The notes: a model not told the origin generated them from the sequence alone. Shown: positions 52,800-62,830, counted from the first letter of the stretch. The stretch is DNA of 64,000 bases from DATJZH01 sp052146815 (GCA_052146815.1 JBKQMG010000197.1:62001-126000), one strand, 5' to 3'. Program-made: numbers and translations.

Positions 52800-53216
52800 A
52801 TGGCGCATGGTGCCCGGCTCGGCTCGGCGGTCATGTTCGTGCGGCAGCTCGACCGCTCGGTCAGCTTCTATCAGGAGGTCCTCGCCCTCGGGGTCACCGA
52901 CCGCAGCCCGTCCGCAGCGCTGCTGACCGGCGCGGACGGATCGCAGCTGATCCTGCGGGCGATGGGCGGCAACGCCGCGCATGCGCTCGGCAGCGTGGGC
53001 GTGCAGTACGTCATCTGGACGGCCGCAGGCGAGGACGACCTGAACCGGTGCGAGCTGGCCCTGCGGGAGCGCTCAGCCCACCGTGAAACCCGCACGGACG
53101 GAGCCGTTTCGGTCGTCGAGGGCCGTGACCCGGACGACATCGTCGTGATGATCACCTATCCCGGTCCCGAGCAGCTGCCCCTGCAGCAGCTGCCGGCCCG
53201 GATCTACGGCTGGTAG
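52800..53216 (+). CDS. VOC-family (glyoxalase/dioxygenase-fold) protein
   Basis: 138 residues, ATG. Two beta-alpha-beta-beta-beta modules: MFVRQLDRSVSFYQEVLAL is the classic first strand and helix, and SVGVQYVIWTA starts the second, with VVEGRDPDDIVVMITYP at the end. Metal ligands are not clearly conserved, so a binding protein or atypical enzyme is possible. Confidence 0.78.
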   Translation: MAHGARLGSAVMFVRQLDRSVSFYQEVLALGVTDRSPSAALLTGADGSQLILRAMGGNAAHALGSVGVQYVIWTAAGEDDLNRCELALRERSAHRETRTDGAVSVVEGRDPDDIVVMITYPGPEQLPLQQLPARIYGW

Positions 53217-53298
53217 CTCCCGCCGTCGGCCGGGAGCCCCCCAGTCACGACATCAGGGCGTCCCCGCCCGTGTCACGGCGGCCGGGAGCCCGGCCAGG

Positions 53299-54441
53299 TC
53301 AGGCAGGCGTGAGCACCGCCTTGATCACCCCGGCGGCGCGCTGGTCGAACTGCTCGTAAAGTCCCGGCGCGGCATCGAGGCCGCCGTGATGGCTGATGAT
53401 CCGGCCGGGGCGTGCGCGCCCGGACACCACCAGGTCGCGCAGCATGGTGGTGTACCGGCGGTCGTGGGTCCGGCCGAACCCGATCCGCACCCCTTTGGAG
53501 AAGAGCGCCCCCCATGCCACCCGCAGCGAGCCGTCGGGGCTGCCGCCCGGCGCGGGGTGCGGGATAGACCCCGGCGATCCCGATCCGGCCGGTGGGGTTC
53601 ACCAGCCGCGCCAGGTCGCTGATGACCTGGTCGGGCCGTTCGGTGTCCGGGCTGTCCCGGTCCGCCGCCTGGAATCCGCTCATGTTCTCCTCGCCCAGCG
53701 GCAGTCCCGCCCGGGAGCGAAGCTCGCGGATCTGCTCGACCGGATCGCCCGCGGAGAAATCCACCGGGACCGCGCCGAGCTCCCCGGCCCGCTCGAGCCG
53801 CTCCGGTACCCGGTCCACGACATAGATCTCGCTGGCGCCCTTCAGCACCGCCGAGTACGCGGCCAGCAGCCCGACCGCCCCGGCGCCGAACACCGCGACC
53901 GTGCAGCCAGGAGTAACCTCGGCCAGCTCGGTGGCGTGCCAGCCGGTGACGAACGCGTCGGCGAGCAGGACGAGATCATCCTCGCGGTCATCGCCCGGCT
54001 CGCCCGGCACCGGCATGCAGTTGGCGTCAGCAAACGGCACCCGCAGCAGCTGAGCCTGGGCGCCCCGGTAACCGCCCATTCCCGCGTACCCGTAGGCCGC
54101 GCCGAAGCCGCGGGGGCGGACCCGCAGGCACGCCGCGGAGTAGCCGCGGGCGCAGTTGTAGCACAGCCCGCAGTACAGGTGGGTGGGGATGACCACCCGC
54201 TGCCCGGCGGCCACGAGCTCCACCGACGACCCGGCGGCCTCGACCACGCCGAGCGGCTCGTGACCGAGGACCAGGCCAGGCCCGGCTCGGCGCCGGTGCG
54301 GCCGTCGTACATATGCAGGTCGGCGCCGCAGATAGCACTGGAAGTGATCCGGATCAGGGCGTCGGTCGGTTTCTCGATGACGGCGTCGTCCACGTCGCGG
54401 ACAGCCACGTGACGGGTTCCCTCGAAGACCACAGCTCTCAC
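53299..54441 (-). pseudogene. Zinc alcohol/formaldehyde dehydrogenase-like gene, two frameshifts
   Basis: Medium-chain dehydrogenase of about 380 residues in three frames. The start is MRAVVFEGTRHVAVRDV with the catalytic zinc region SSAICGADLHMYDG. Then, after a shift near 54265-54280, comes HEPLGVVEAAG, the structural zinc cysteines CGLCYNCARGYSAAC, and Rossmann AVFGAGAVGLLAAY. After a second shift near 53540-53560 it ends VAWGALFSKGVRIGFGRTHDRRY through VIKAVLTPA. Both shifts are repaired by one extra G in a GGG run. The region normally reading ADVVIDAVG is also atypical. Closest to the FDH-like subgroup of the family. Confidence 0.82.
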
Positions 54442-54575
54442 CGCGTCTACGCTAGCTGGACTGCGCCGGCCTGCTGGCGAGCGGGGCCTGTGTGAGCGGG
54501 AGCCGGGCGGCCCCGTGCGCGAGCCGGGCTGGGCCTGCCGGCACGGCAGCGAAGCTGCGCGTGGCGCGAGATGAA

Positions 54576-56999
54576 TCAGCCTGGCAGCTCGGCGGACGCC
54601 GCGCTGACCTCATCGGCGAGCTGGCCTTCAAGACGGCGCAGGATGTCGAGGTGCTCGCTGGCCCACAGCACGAGAAGCGCACCGTGGCGTGCAGGCGCGT
54701 CGCCGCTGGCGATGTAGTCCCGCACCTCATGCATCAGCCGCTGGCGGTCCGGCGGGTCAGCGGCTTGCGGCCGCGGAACTGTCGTCCGGTTGGCGAGCGA
54801 GTCGGCCAGCGTCACGTACCATGACCGCACGGACTCGATCTGCCCGTCCATGCTCGTGCCGTACTGGCGCGAGCCCGCGTCCTCCTGGCCATCGGTCATC
54901 AGGAGGCTCAGCGCATCCAATGACCGGCCGGCGCGCAGCACGCGCCGTGCTCCCGCGACCAGCACCGCCGTGCCTTCAGGATTCATCCGCTTCACCGAGC
55001 GCTCAGCCAGGTACTGGCGGAACGCGTCATCGAGCCGGTGGACGGCCGTATCGGCGGACTGCCCGGCCTGGGCCGGATCACCTGAGTGGCCGCCGCCGGT
55101 CAGCGCCCAGGCGGCTACGGCGACGTAATCCGCGCCGTGGGAGTACGCAGCCGCCAGGTTCCGCCGCAGGACGGCTGCCGCGCCGCGCGGCCAGAACAGC
55201 AGGCCGACCCCCAGGCTGACCGCGAAGCCGATGGCGACGTCCTCGATCCTGATGAGGCCGACCTTCCATCCGGTGGGCTGGATGATGTTGAACAGCACGA
55301 CGAGGACCACGGTGAAGGCCGCCTGACCCGCTGCGAATGAGATCACCCGCGGGGCGTAGGCGGCGACCAGCACCGCGGCCGGCAGGATGCCCCACAGCAC
55401 CCGGTCGCTGGCGCCGAGGGCAATGAGGATCGCGGCACCGACAACGATCCCGGCGGCCGTGCCGGCCAGCGCGCTGACGACGGACCGGCCGGTGCCGAGC
55501 GCGTTGGAGCGCAGGACCGACAGCGTCCCGAGGACTACCCAGAAGGAATGCTGGAGGTCGGCGCGCTGCGCGATGAACACGGCGATCGCCAGGCCTGCCG
55601 CTCCCCGGACGCTGTTGCGCAGCCATACCGATCCGGAGCTGGCGTCCTCGGCCGCGAGGTCCCGTATCGCCTGCTGCGCCGCGGGCAGCGCGGCCAGCCG
55701 CCACGGCGGCGCAGCACGACGCCGGTCATCGCGCCCCGCGGCCGCCGGGGCGGATGACACAGGTGACTGTGCCAGGGATGACCGGGCCGGGATGTCGGCG
55801 GCCTCGGCGGCCGCGCCGGTCGCCGCCAGTGCGTAGGCGGCGATCTGGCGCGTGGTGTAGGAGATGGCCCTGATCCGGAACGACCGGCCGACGAGTGACT
55901 CAAGTGCCTGGTCGCCCAGATCCCGCGGCAGGCGGGAAATTCGCTGGGCGAGCGCCCGCACCACGCGCTCCTGCGCCTGCATCAGCCGCCCGGTGTCTGG
56001 CCGGCCGCTGCCCCCGCGGAGCCGGGCCGCACAGGCCCGCAACACGTCGGCGGCGGCCATCATGGCCTCGGCGTTCTCGTCGCGGCACAGGTCCCCGGCC
56101 GTAGTGCTTGTCAGACGCAGACCGCCCGTCGCTGGGCCGTCTGTCCCTGGACCGCCGCTGCCGCCCGTCGCCGGGCCGTCCGCCGCCGGGCTCCGGCGGC
56201 CGGCCGTCCCCTGGCTGCCCGTGCCGGAGCCGCCGGCCGGGGAGTCGGCCGTGCCGGTCACGATCTGCAGTGAGGCGAGCAGCCAGTGCAGCTCGTCGAT
56301 GAGTGCGGCGAGCGCGGCGGCCTGCCCGGTCGGCCCGGTCGGCCGGTGCGGGGCCGACTGGAGCTTCGCCCGCAGGTCGCTGACCAGCTGGCCGGCCGCG
56401 GCGCTGCGCGCTGCGAGGGTCTGCTGATCAGTCGCCAGAGCGCCAGCGGCCAGGTCGGCGAGCGCGAGGCAGGCCCGGGCGGCCTCCTCGCGCAGCGTCT
56501 TTCCCTGCCGGGGCGGCCACAGCAGCATGACCGCGCAGATGCCCGCGGCGCTGGCCAGGCCCCAGCCTGCCAGCCGCCACGGGATGGCCGCGGGCGGCGC
56601 GGGGACCGAGACCGCCAGGACGAACGCGAGTATCGCCGCCGTCCCGCCTGCGGCGAGATAGCCGTTGAATACTCCGGCGAACAAGATGGCGAAGCCCACC
56701 ACGGCCATGGCCGCCGCCGCCAGCCAGGCATTACGGGAGCACAGGGACCCGAGCACCACCAGCACGGCCCCGGCGCCTGCGAGGGTGAGGTAAGCGGTGA
56801 GCCTGGTCCGCGGGGGACCGGTGAAGTCGACGAAGATGAGGATCGCGAAGGAGCCGAACGAGGCGAAGATCGAGGCCTGCGGCTGCTGGATCAGCTGCGA
56901 CGCTACGGCGAACACCGCGGGCATCACGATCGCGGCCCGCACCGCGGTCTTCAGCGCGGCCAGCCCCGGGTCAGTGAGCTGAGGCCGCGCCAGCTTCAT
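54576..56999 (-). CDS. FUSC-family membrane protein
   Basis: 807 residues. Two membrane blocks (about 20-170 and 480-625), each of five to six helices, are separated by a cytoplasmic helical region with a Gly/Ser/Thr-rich insert (about 250-300). FUSC/aromatic acid exporter signature ASIFASFGSFAILIFVDFTGPPRTRL near residue 45 and HSFWVVLGTLSVLRSNALGTGRSVVSALAGTAAG in the second block. Exports aromatic or amphipathic compounds in known members. The flanking genes give no clue to substrate. Confidence 0.87.
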   Translation of the reverse strand: MKLARPQLTDPGLAALKTAVRAAIVMPAVFAVASQLIQQPQASIFASFGSFAILIFVDFTGPPRTRLTAYLTLAGAGAVLVVLGSLCSRNAWLAAAAMAVVGFAILFAGVFNGYLAAGGTAAILAFVLAVSVPAPPAAIPWRLAGWGLASAAGICAVMLLWPPRQGKTLREEAARACLALADLAAGALATDQQTLAARSAAAGQLVSDLRAKLQSAPHRPTGPTGQAAALAALIDELHWLLASLQIVTGTADSPAGGSGTGSQGTAGRRSPAADGPATGGSGGPGTDGPATGGLRLTSTTAGDLCRDENAEAMMAAADVLRACAARLRGGSGRPDTGRLMQAQERVVRALAQRISRLPRDLGDQALESLVGRSFRIRAISYTTRQIAAYALAATGAAAEAADIPARSSLAQSPVSSAPAAAGRDDRRRAAPPWRLAALPAAQQAIRDLAAEDASSGSVWLRNSVRGAAGLAIAVFIAQRADLQHSFWVVLGTLSVLRSNALGTGRSVVSALAGTAAGIVVGAAILIALGASDRVLWGILPAAVLVAAYAPRVISFAAGQAAFTVVLVVLFNIIQPTGWKVGLIRIEDVAIGFAVSLGVGLLFWPRGAAAVLRRNLAAAYSHGADYVAVAAWALTGGGHSGDPAQAGQSADTAVHRLDDAFRQYLAERSVKRMNPEGTAVLVAGARRVLRAGRSLDALSLLMTDGQEDAGSRQYGTSMDGQIESVRSWYVTLADSLANRTTVPRPQAADPPDRQRLMHEVRDYIASGDAPARHGALLVLWASEHLDILRRLEGQLADEVSAASAELPG

Positions 57000-57139
57000 G
57001 CCATCACCCGCCCGTCAGCGTTCGCGCCGGAGGGCCGCGCGGCAGTGTGCAGCCGGGCGGCCAGGCCGTGCAGCCGCGGCGAAGTGCGCCGCGTCAGGTC
57101 AGACTAACGAGCGTCCGGGCACGCTAGCCACTGGCACGG

Positions 57140-58651
57140 TCAGCCCGCCTTTCGGTGCGCGGCCTTTCCTCGGTGCGCGTGTGCTGACCGCGCGGCCTTG
57201 CGCGTGGTCTTCGCTGACGCCGCGCTCCGCCGCGCGCTGGCCGCGTGCACCGGCCGGGCGGACACGGTGAAAAAGTCCCGCGACCACCACGACTGGAAGT
57301 AACGGTTCGGCGCGCCGAACATGCCCGGCAGCAGGTCTCTCCCGTTAGCCGGCGTCGCCGCGGCCGTCGGGCTGGCCGGGTTGTAGCTCGCGAAGTTCAC
57401 CCAGTCGGTGTTGATGTCCAGTTCCATGGCCCGGACCGCGCCGGCCCTGGCCAGGATGTCGGCGAGCGTGGTGATGTTGAGGCCGGGTCCGCCGACGTAG
57501 ACCAGGGCGCCGTTGCGGGTAATGCCGACACCCGACCGCCAGACGTAGACCGCGTTGCCCAGCGTGAACCCCCATTGCGTGGTGTCGTCGGGATTCAGCC
57601 CCGGAACCGGCTTGCCGTGATTGACCAGCAGGTCGAGGTTCTGCCGCACGGCCACGACGTTCGGCGTGAGCCGGGCGTTGCCATGACCCCAGTCAACGAT
57701 GTTCATCGCGCCGTTGCGGTAGATGACCGCCGACGCCGCGCCCTTGCGCAGCGGGATGAGCGTCTTGTGGTCGGTGTAGTACCCGCCTTCGGCGTTCGTC
57801 ATCAGGAAGCCGGCGTTGAAGGCGGCGACCAGGCTCCTGGCGGCGGTCCGGGTCACCGGGGCGGTATGGGCGAAGTGCGCGCCGCCGGGAACGGTGCTGC
57901 CCGAGTACAGGGTCGCCCGCAGGAGCTTCGGGTCCATCCAGGCCACGCCGATCACCAGGCTGGTGTGGACGGCGTCCGGCCGGACCCAGGTCTGGTAGAC
58001 GGCGGGTATCCCGCCGACCCGGCGGCCGACCGGATGCCACACGCCCTCGCCGGGCAGCCGGTGCCCGGCCGGAGACGTCATCCGGGCCGGCCGCTTCAGG
58101 TGCGGGATGGCCAGGGTGGCCGCCGACCCGTTCGGCTGGCCGGGTGCCTGCACGCCCGGAATCGCGCTCGCGGCAGGCTTGCCGCCCACAGGCGGCGGAT
58201 GGTGGGAGTACCAGAGGTTCTCGGCCCAGTTGACGATGGAGCTTCCGCCGTGCGAGCGGAACCACTCGGCGCCGCGGGCGCCCGCCGAGGCGCCGAGGCC
58301 CGGATTGGTCAGCGCGCTGCCCAGCGATACCCAGACCGGGGTCAGGATCACCACGATCGCGACGAGCACCGTGAGGGCCGGATGACGGCCCGCTATCGTC
58401 CGCCGGGCCCTGCGCCTGTCCCGCCGCTGCTGCCGGCGCCGGGACCGGCGCGCCCAGAAGCCGTCGCGCCCGGTCCGCGGCGGCCGCCGGCCGCCGCCAG
58501 CCGGCTGACTGCCGTCGGCCGGCTCGCGGCCGAACGGCGGCTCTAGCCGCTGCGTGTCGTCTCGCGTGCCCGGGCCGGGCGTCCAGCGGCTCGCCGCTGC
58601 GGCGTTCCGGTGGGCACCGGCGCGCTGAGAGGACGAACGGTCGCCATGCAC
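57140..58651 (-). CDS. Phosphodiester glycosidase (NAGPA-domain) membrane protein
   Basis: 503 residues from the GTG at 58651 with GAGGGG upstream. A basic cytoplasmic N-terminus is followed by one membrane helix (about 88-110, HPALTVLVAIVVILTPVWVSL). The extracellular domain contains NAGFLMTNAEGGYY, SAVIYRNGAMNIVDWG and RAMELDINTDWVNF, hallmarks of the NAGPA (phosphodiester glycosidase) family that cleaves GlcNAc-1-phosphodiester-type bonds. Here it may act on cell-wall glycopolymers. A basic Ala/Lys/Arg tail ends the protein. Confidence 0.82.
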   Translation of the reverse strand: MHGDRSSSQRAGAHRNAAAASRWTPGPGTRDDTQRLEPPFGREPADGSQPAGGGRRPPRTGRDGFWARRSRRRQQRRDRRRARRTIAGRHPALTVLVAIVVILTPVWVSLGSALTNPGLGASAGARGAEWFRSHGGSSIVNWAENLWYSHHPPPVGGKPAASAIPGVQAPGQPNGSAATLAIPHLKRPARMTSPAGHRLPGEGVWHPVGRRVGGIPAVYQTWVRPDAVHTSLVIGVAWMDPKLLRATLYSGSTVPGGAHFAHTAPVTRTAARSLVAAFNAGFLMTNAEGGYYTDHKTLIPLRKGAASAVIYRNGAMNIVDWGHGNARLTPNVVAVRQNLDLLVNHGKPVPGLNPDDTTQWGFTLGNAVYVWRSGVGITRNGALVYVGGPGLNITTLADILARAGAVRAMELDINTDWVNFASYNPASPTAAATPANGRDLLPGMFGAPNRYFQSWWSRDFFTVSARPVHAASARRSAASAKTTRKAARSAHAHRGKAAHRKAG

Positions 58652-59006
58652 GTAGTTACCCCTCGTCAGTCGTCGCCCCCACGGTGACCCATGCTGCCAG
58701 GCGATCATTAAGATGCCGTGAATCCCGTCAGCTGACCCCCAAGCCCGCCCCGGATATCCGCCTTTAGCGTATGCAGCCGAAGCAGATCCCGGCAGCATGC
58801 CTGGTGATCGTGGTCAGTTTATGTTCCGCCCGGCGCCCTCTCACCCCTCGCGGGCAGGTTCATGTGCCGATCTTGCCCGCGCGATTGCCCTGGCTTTGAC
58901 CTGTCCGTGGTGCTCCGGCGCCCAGTGCTCCGGCGGCCCGCGGTACCAGGGCATGGGATCCTGACGTGATGCGCGCTGTCCGAACGCCGGAAACCGTTTC
59001 GCCGCT
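58652..59006. other. Divergent intergenic region
   Basis: 355 bp between the NAGPA-domain gene (minus) and the truncated dehalogenase (plus). Nothing beyond ordinary promoter-region sequence is recognised. Confidence 0.4.
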
Positions 59007-59620
59007 GTGCCTGACTTTCCGTACGAGCCGCAGTATGCCGACGTCGGCGGCCTGCGGATGGCCTATGTGACGGCCGGTCCGCCCGACGGGGAGCCGGTGC
59101 TGCTGCTGCACGGCGAAACGAGCTGGTCGTTTCTCTACCGCACGGTGATGGCGGTACTGGCCGGGGCGGGGCTGCGCGCCATCGCGCCGGACCTCATCGG
59201 GTTCGGGCGCTCCGATAAGCCGGCCGACATCGCCGATTACACCTACGCCCGGCACGTGGAGTGGATGAGGGCGCTCGCGTTCGACCGGCTCGGCCTGCGC
59301 GGCCTCACGCTCGTGGGCCAGGACTGGGGCGGCCTGATTGGCCTGCGGCTGGTGGCCGAGCACCCCGGCCGGTTCGCGCGGGTGGTCGCGGCCAACACCG
59401 GGCTGCCAACCGGCGATCACCCGATGCCCGACGTCTGGCTGCGGTTCCGCGAGGGGGTGGCGACCGCGGCCGGGCTGACGGTGTCGCGGCTGGTGCAGTC
59501 GGGCCGCCAGCGCGCGCTGCCGGAGGAAGTGCTGGCCGCCTACGACGCGCCGTTCCCCGATGAGACCTACATGGCCGGGGGTCCGCGCCATGCCCGGCCT
59601 AGCTACGTACGCCGCGCCGT
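59007..59620 (+). pseudogene. Truncated haloalkane dehalogenase-like alpha/beta hydrolase
   Basis: About 200 residues of a roughly 300-residue enzyme. GTG start MPDFPYEPQYADVGG, then LLLHGETSWSFLYR, PDLIGFGRSDKP, and nucleophile Asp in LVGQDWGGLIGLRL. The family similarity ends after YDAPFPDETYMAG. The sequence then continues in the wrong frame and lacks the last third, which carries the second acid and the catalytic His. Ends at the strong hairpin at 59622. Not functional as read. Confidence 0.75.
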
Positions 59621-59621
59621 T

Positions 59622-59654
59622 GCTGCGGGCGGAGCACTGCGCTCCGCCCGCAGC
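59622..59654. terminator. Strong hairpin between convergent genes
   Basis: Perfect 14-bp arms GCTGCGGGCGGAGC (59622-59635) and GCTCCGCCCGCAGC (59641-59654) with a 5-base loop. It lies between the truncated dehalogenase (plus) and the CoA-binding protein (minus), so it probably acts in both directions. No T-run follows. Confidence 0.7.
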
Positions 59655-59712
59655 CTGTTAGCGCACGTACCCGACGATCGCAGCGCCGCTGCTCGTGCCG
59701 GAGCCGACGCCG

Positions 59713-60132
59713 CTAGCGCGGCGCGTTCAGCCCGAGCCGGCGCTGCTCGATGATCAGGCAGCGGTCCTCGACGTAGGGCAGCCCGGCGTCCTCGGCGATC
59801 GCGCGCGCCTCCGGCGAGGTGATGCCCAGCTGCAGCCACAGGGCAGTGGCGCCGGCGGCTACGGCCTGGCGGGCGATGTCCGGGGTCGCCTGGGATGGGC
59901 GGAAGACGTCGACCAGGCCCACCTGTTCCGGGATGTCGGCGAGCGTGCGGTAGACGCGCTCGCCCAGGATCTCGTCGGTGTGCGGATTGACCGGAATAAT
60001 GCGCCAGCCGTGCTGCTGCATGTGCGCGGGAACGTAATGCGCGGCCTTCGCCGGGACGCCGCTGGCGCCGATCACGGTGATGGTGTCGTAAGTGGTGAGG
60101 ATGCGCTCCACAACGGCGTCAGTATCGGCCAT
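59713..60132 (-). CDS. CoA-binding domain protein
   Basis: 139 residues. Rossmann-like CoA_binding_2 fold with TVIGASGVPAKAAHYVP near the N-terminus and IIPVNPHTDEILGERVYRTLADIP in the middle, ending EDRCLIIEQRRLG. Family function is unclear (YccU-like). ATG start. Confidence 0.85.
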   Translation of the reverse strand: MADTDAVVERILTTYDTITVIGASGVPAKAAHYVPAHMQQHGWRIIPVNPHTDEILGERVYRTLADIPEQVGLVDVFRPSQATPDIARQAVAAGATALWLQLGITSPEARAIAEDAGLPYVEDRCLIIEQRRLGLNAPR

Positions 60133-60334
60133 CAGCCCACAGTAACGTCATCTGCCGAGCCGATTGGCTGCAGCAGGTCGGCCAGCTAGGGCTGGATCGA
60201 TTCCTGAAGTGAGCCGTCTCGACGAGCCAGGCTGGAACCGCGGAGTGTGAGATAGCGAGCGCAACGCCGCCGGCCCGCACCTGGGCTGTTCCGCCCACAG
60301 AAACAGCCGCCGCGTCGCCTGGATGCCGTCACGC

Positions 60335-60706
60335 TCAGGTCGCGGCTTTACGGGCGGCATCGAAGGGGGCACGGTCGAAGAGGAACCGGCCGTAGATGAT
60401 CTTGCCGTCGCTGACGGTGACGCACTCGGCGCCGGGAGCACTCTTTACCGGAACGGTTTCGGCGTCGTACATGATGAGCGCGGTCTTGTCGTCGCCGTAG
60501 GCGGCGATCAGTTCCGAGGCCGTAAGGATCTGGACGAACGGGCCCATGAAGCCCCGGTACGCCGCGGCGCCCTGCAGGCGGCCTGCGGGCGCGTCACAGA
60601 TGATGTCGTCGGCGATGTAGGTCATGGCCTTGTCCAGGTCGTGACTGGTCCAGGCGTGGTAATAGGCCAGCGCGATGCGCAGGGCGGTGCTGGTGGTCTC
60701 GGTCAT
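60335..60706 (-). CDS. SnoaL-like/NTF2-family protein
   Basis: 123 residues. The cone-shaped alpha+beta barrel pattern is visible: YYHAWTSHDLDKAMTYIADDIICDAPAGRLQG and GDDKTALIMYDAETVPVKSAPGAECVTVSDGKI (each in part). Could be an epoxide hydrolase, isomerase or a binding protein. It is divergent from an ECF sigma factor that carries the same kind of domain, with starts about 110 bp apart. Confidence 0.82.
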   Translation of the reverse strand: MTETTSTALRIALAYYHAWTSHDLDKAMTYIADDIICDAPAGRLQGAAAYRGFMGPFVQILTASELIAAYGDDKTALIMYDAETVPVKSAPGAECVTVSDGKIIYGRFLFDRAPFDAARKAAT

Positions 60707-60813
60707 GATCTCTCCTCACCGTGACGGTCGGCGTTGCCTTATCCGTTCAGACACCGCAGCGGCCGTCAGCGGAACGCTGCGCGGGATTTGGCCGGCCGTG
60801 GCATGATTCGGCG

Positions 60814-61836
60814 GTGGAGCAGGGCACGCTGGAGCGGGCTCGCGAGGGCGACGAGCAGGCGTTTCGCGATCTCACCGACCCGCACCGGCGGGAGCTGCAA
60901 GTGCACTGCTACCGGATGCTCGGCTCGCTGACCGACGCCGAGGACATGCTGCAGGAGACGCTGCTGGCGGCCTGGCGGGGACTGGCTGACCTCCAGGAGC
61001 GGGCCTCACTTCGGGCGTGGCTGTACCGGATCGCGACCAACCGCTGTCTTAACGCGCTGCGCGCCGCCGGCCGGCGCGCCCCCGCCGAACCGATACCGCC
61101 GTTCCAGCCTCCTCCGCCCTCCCGGCGCGGCGAAGTCACCTGGCTGCAGCCGTATCCCGACACCCTGCTCGAGGGGATCCCCGACACCGCACCAGGACCG
61201 GAGGCCCGCTACCGCGCGACCGAGGCGGTGGAACTGGCCTTCGTCACCGCCCTGCAGCGCATGCCGCCCCGGCAGGCGGCCGCCCTGCTGCTGCATGACG
61301 TCCTCGGCTTCTCGACCGGGGAGGCGGCGGACCTGCTCGGCGCCAGCCAGACCACGATCAAGGGCCTCTTGCAGCGGGCCCGGGTCTCGCTCGGCCGTCA
61401 TCGCGGCGGGGCCGATCGCGCCCGGCCGGGATCAGCCCGGGAGCGCGACCTCGCCCGGCAGTTCGCGACGGCGTACACGGGCGGCGACGTCGACGCCGTG
61501 GTCGCGCTGCTGACTGACGACGCGTGGCTTTCCATGCCCCCCGCTCCGCACCAGTACCACGGCACTGACGCGATCGCGGCGTTCCTGCGGGCCTCCTTCG
61601 GCTCGCGCGGCGAACGCCGGGTGTTCTTGATGCCGGCCCGCGCCAACACCCAGCCCGCCTTCGGCAGTTACCTCAGCCACGGCACCGGGTCGGCCGCCCT
61701 GCCGGCGGGGCTCATCGTCCTCACGACAGCCGATGATCGGATCCAGGCCATCACCCGGTTCCACCTCGACTTCCTGTACCCGCGGTTCGGGCTGCCCCTC
61801 TCTCAGGCTGCGCCGCAGCAAACGCTCCGGCCGTGA
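60814..61836 (+). CDS. SigG-type ECF sigma factor with SnoaL tail
   Basis: 340 residues from the GTG at 60814; a GTG at 60721 is also in frame but would extend beyond the family start. Region 2 (HRRELQVHCYRMLGSLTDAEDMLQETLLAAWRGL, in part) is near 20-80, region 4 (PPRQAAALLLHDVLGFSTGEAADLLG) near 140-200, and a SnoaL-like domain follows from about 210. This SigG-like group carries the tail in place of an anti-sigma factor. Divergent from a SnoaL gene that may be its target. Confidence 0.88.
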   Translation: MEQGTLERAREGDEQAFRDLTDPHRRELQVHCYRMLGSLTDAEDMLQETLLAAWRGLADLQERASLRAWLYRIATNRCLNALRAAGRRAPAEPIPPFQPPPPSRRGEVTWLQPYPDTLLEGIPDTAPGPEARYRATEAVELAFVTALQRMPPRQAAALLLHDVLGFSTGEAADLLGASQTTIKGLLQRARVSLGRHRGGADRARPGSARERDLARQFATAYTGGDVDAVVALLTDDAWLSMPPAPHQYHGTDAIAAFLRASFGSRGERRVFLMPARANTQPAFGSYLSHGTGSAALPAGLIVLTTADDRIQAITRFHLDFLYPRFGLPLSQAAPQQTLRP

Positions 61837-62185
61837 TCACGCGCCGCCCCCAGGCAGCCGGAGCGCGCGACGGGTAACCCGGCCCTGCGGCTTTGCTGAC
61901 TCGCGGTCCTTTGGTCCGATCTGCGCGGACCTTCGCCCCTGGCCGCTGCCGGCGCTCTCGGTGTTCTGTGGATGGTCGAAGGAAGCAGTTGGCCTGCGGG
62001 TCAACGAGCAACTCGGATATACGCGTCGTCATGTGCGGCAAAAGGGGCCGTGCTGGCACCCTTCATCCGACGGCGCCGGCATGTGCGAGCAGGAAGATGA
62101 TGGGGATGCAGGGCGGACCGACGGCTGCGATCACGTTCTGGCGTGACGGTGCTCCCGCCGCGAGCGGCGAAATGCGGCGCCTCCC
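61837..62185. other. Intergenic, no supported gene
   Basis: 349 bp between the sigma factor and the Rv1733c-like gene. Open frames on both strands show no recognisable protein; local codon use is not that of neighbouring genes. Confidence 0.5.
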
Positions 62186-62830
62186 ATGATGCCGTGGCCC
62201 GGTCCGCGGCCTGTCCCGGCGGCAAGACCTCGCCCGGCCCGGCACAGCCGGCTCATTGAGCGGCTGCGCCGCTCGCGGCTGCTCGGCTGGGACCGCAGCC
62301 CGCTGCGGCGGCGCATCGACCGGGCCGAGGCGGCCATGATCGCCGCAGTGATCGGGCTCTTCCTGTTCGGCGCGCCCGCGCTGGCTGTCCTGGCAGGCCA
62401 CTGGATAGGCGCCGCGGGTACGCGCCAGCAGCGCGCGGAGGAGTCGTGGCGGCAGGTGACCGCCATCGTCGAGGGCAGCACGCAGCGCGACGCCACCTCC
62501 GGCCCGGCGGGCACGGTCGAGATGCTGGCGCGCTGGACGGCGCCGAACGGGGGTCCGCGCAGCGGCTGGATCCCGGTCAGCCGGCAAGCGGCCGCGGGAA
62601 GTAACGCACGGCTGTGGGTCAGTCCCTCCGGCAGGCCGACCGGACCGCCGCTCAGCCTTACCCAGCTGCAAGGACGAAGCGCGATCACCGAGGTGATGAC
62701 GGTGTACGTGCTGGCCCTCCTGCTCGGCTTCGCCGGACACGCCGGGGTGCGCATGCTCGCCCGCCGCCGTCTCGCCGACTGGGATCGAGCATGGCAGGCA
62801 GTCGAGCCACTATGGAGCCGGCAGCGTTAA
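62186..62830 (+). CDS. Rv1733c-like two-helix membrane protein
   Basis: 214 residues, ATG. The N-terminal NPLxRRIDRAE-type motif is present as SPLRRRIDRAEA, followed by one helix at about 48-72, an extracytoplasmic domain rich in Ala/Gly/Trp, and a second helix at about 172-192, then a short Arg/Trp-rich tail. This is the layout of mycobacterial Rv1733c-type proteins of unknown role. Confidence 0.82.
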   Translation: MMPWPGPRPVPAARPRPARHSRLIERLRRSRLLGWDRSPLRRRIDRAEAAMIAAVIGLFLFGAPALAVLAGHWIGAAGTRQQRAEESWRQVTAIVEGSTQRDATSGPAGTVEMLARWTAPNGGPRSGWIPVSRQAAAGSNARLWVSPSGRPTGPPLSLTQLQGRSAITEVMTVYVLALLLGFAGHAGVRMLARRRLADWDRAWQAVEPLWSRQR

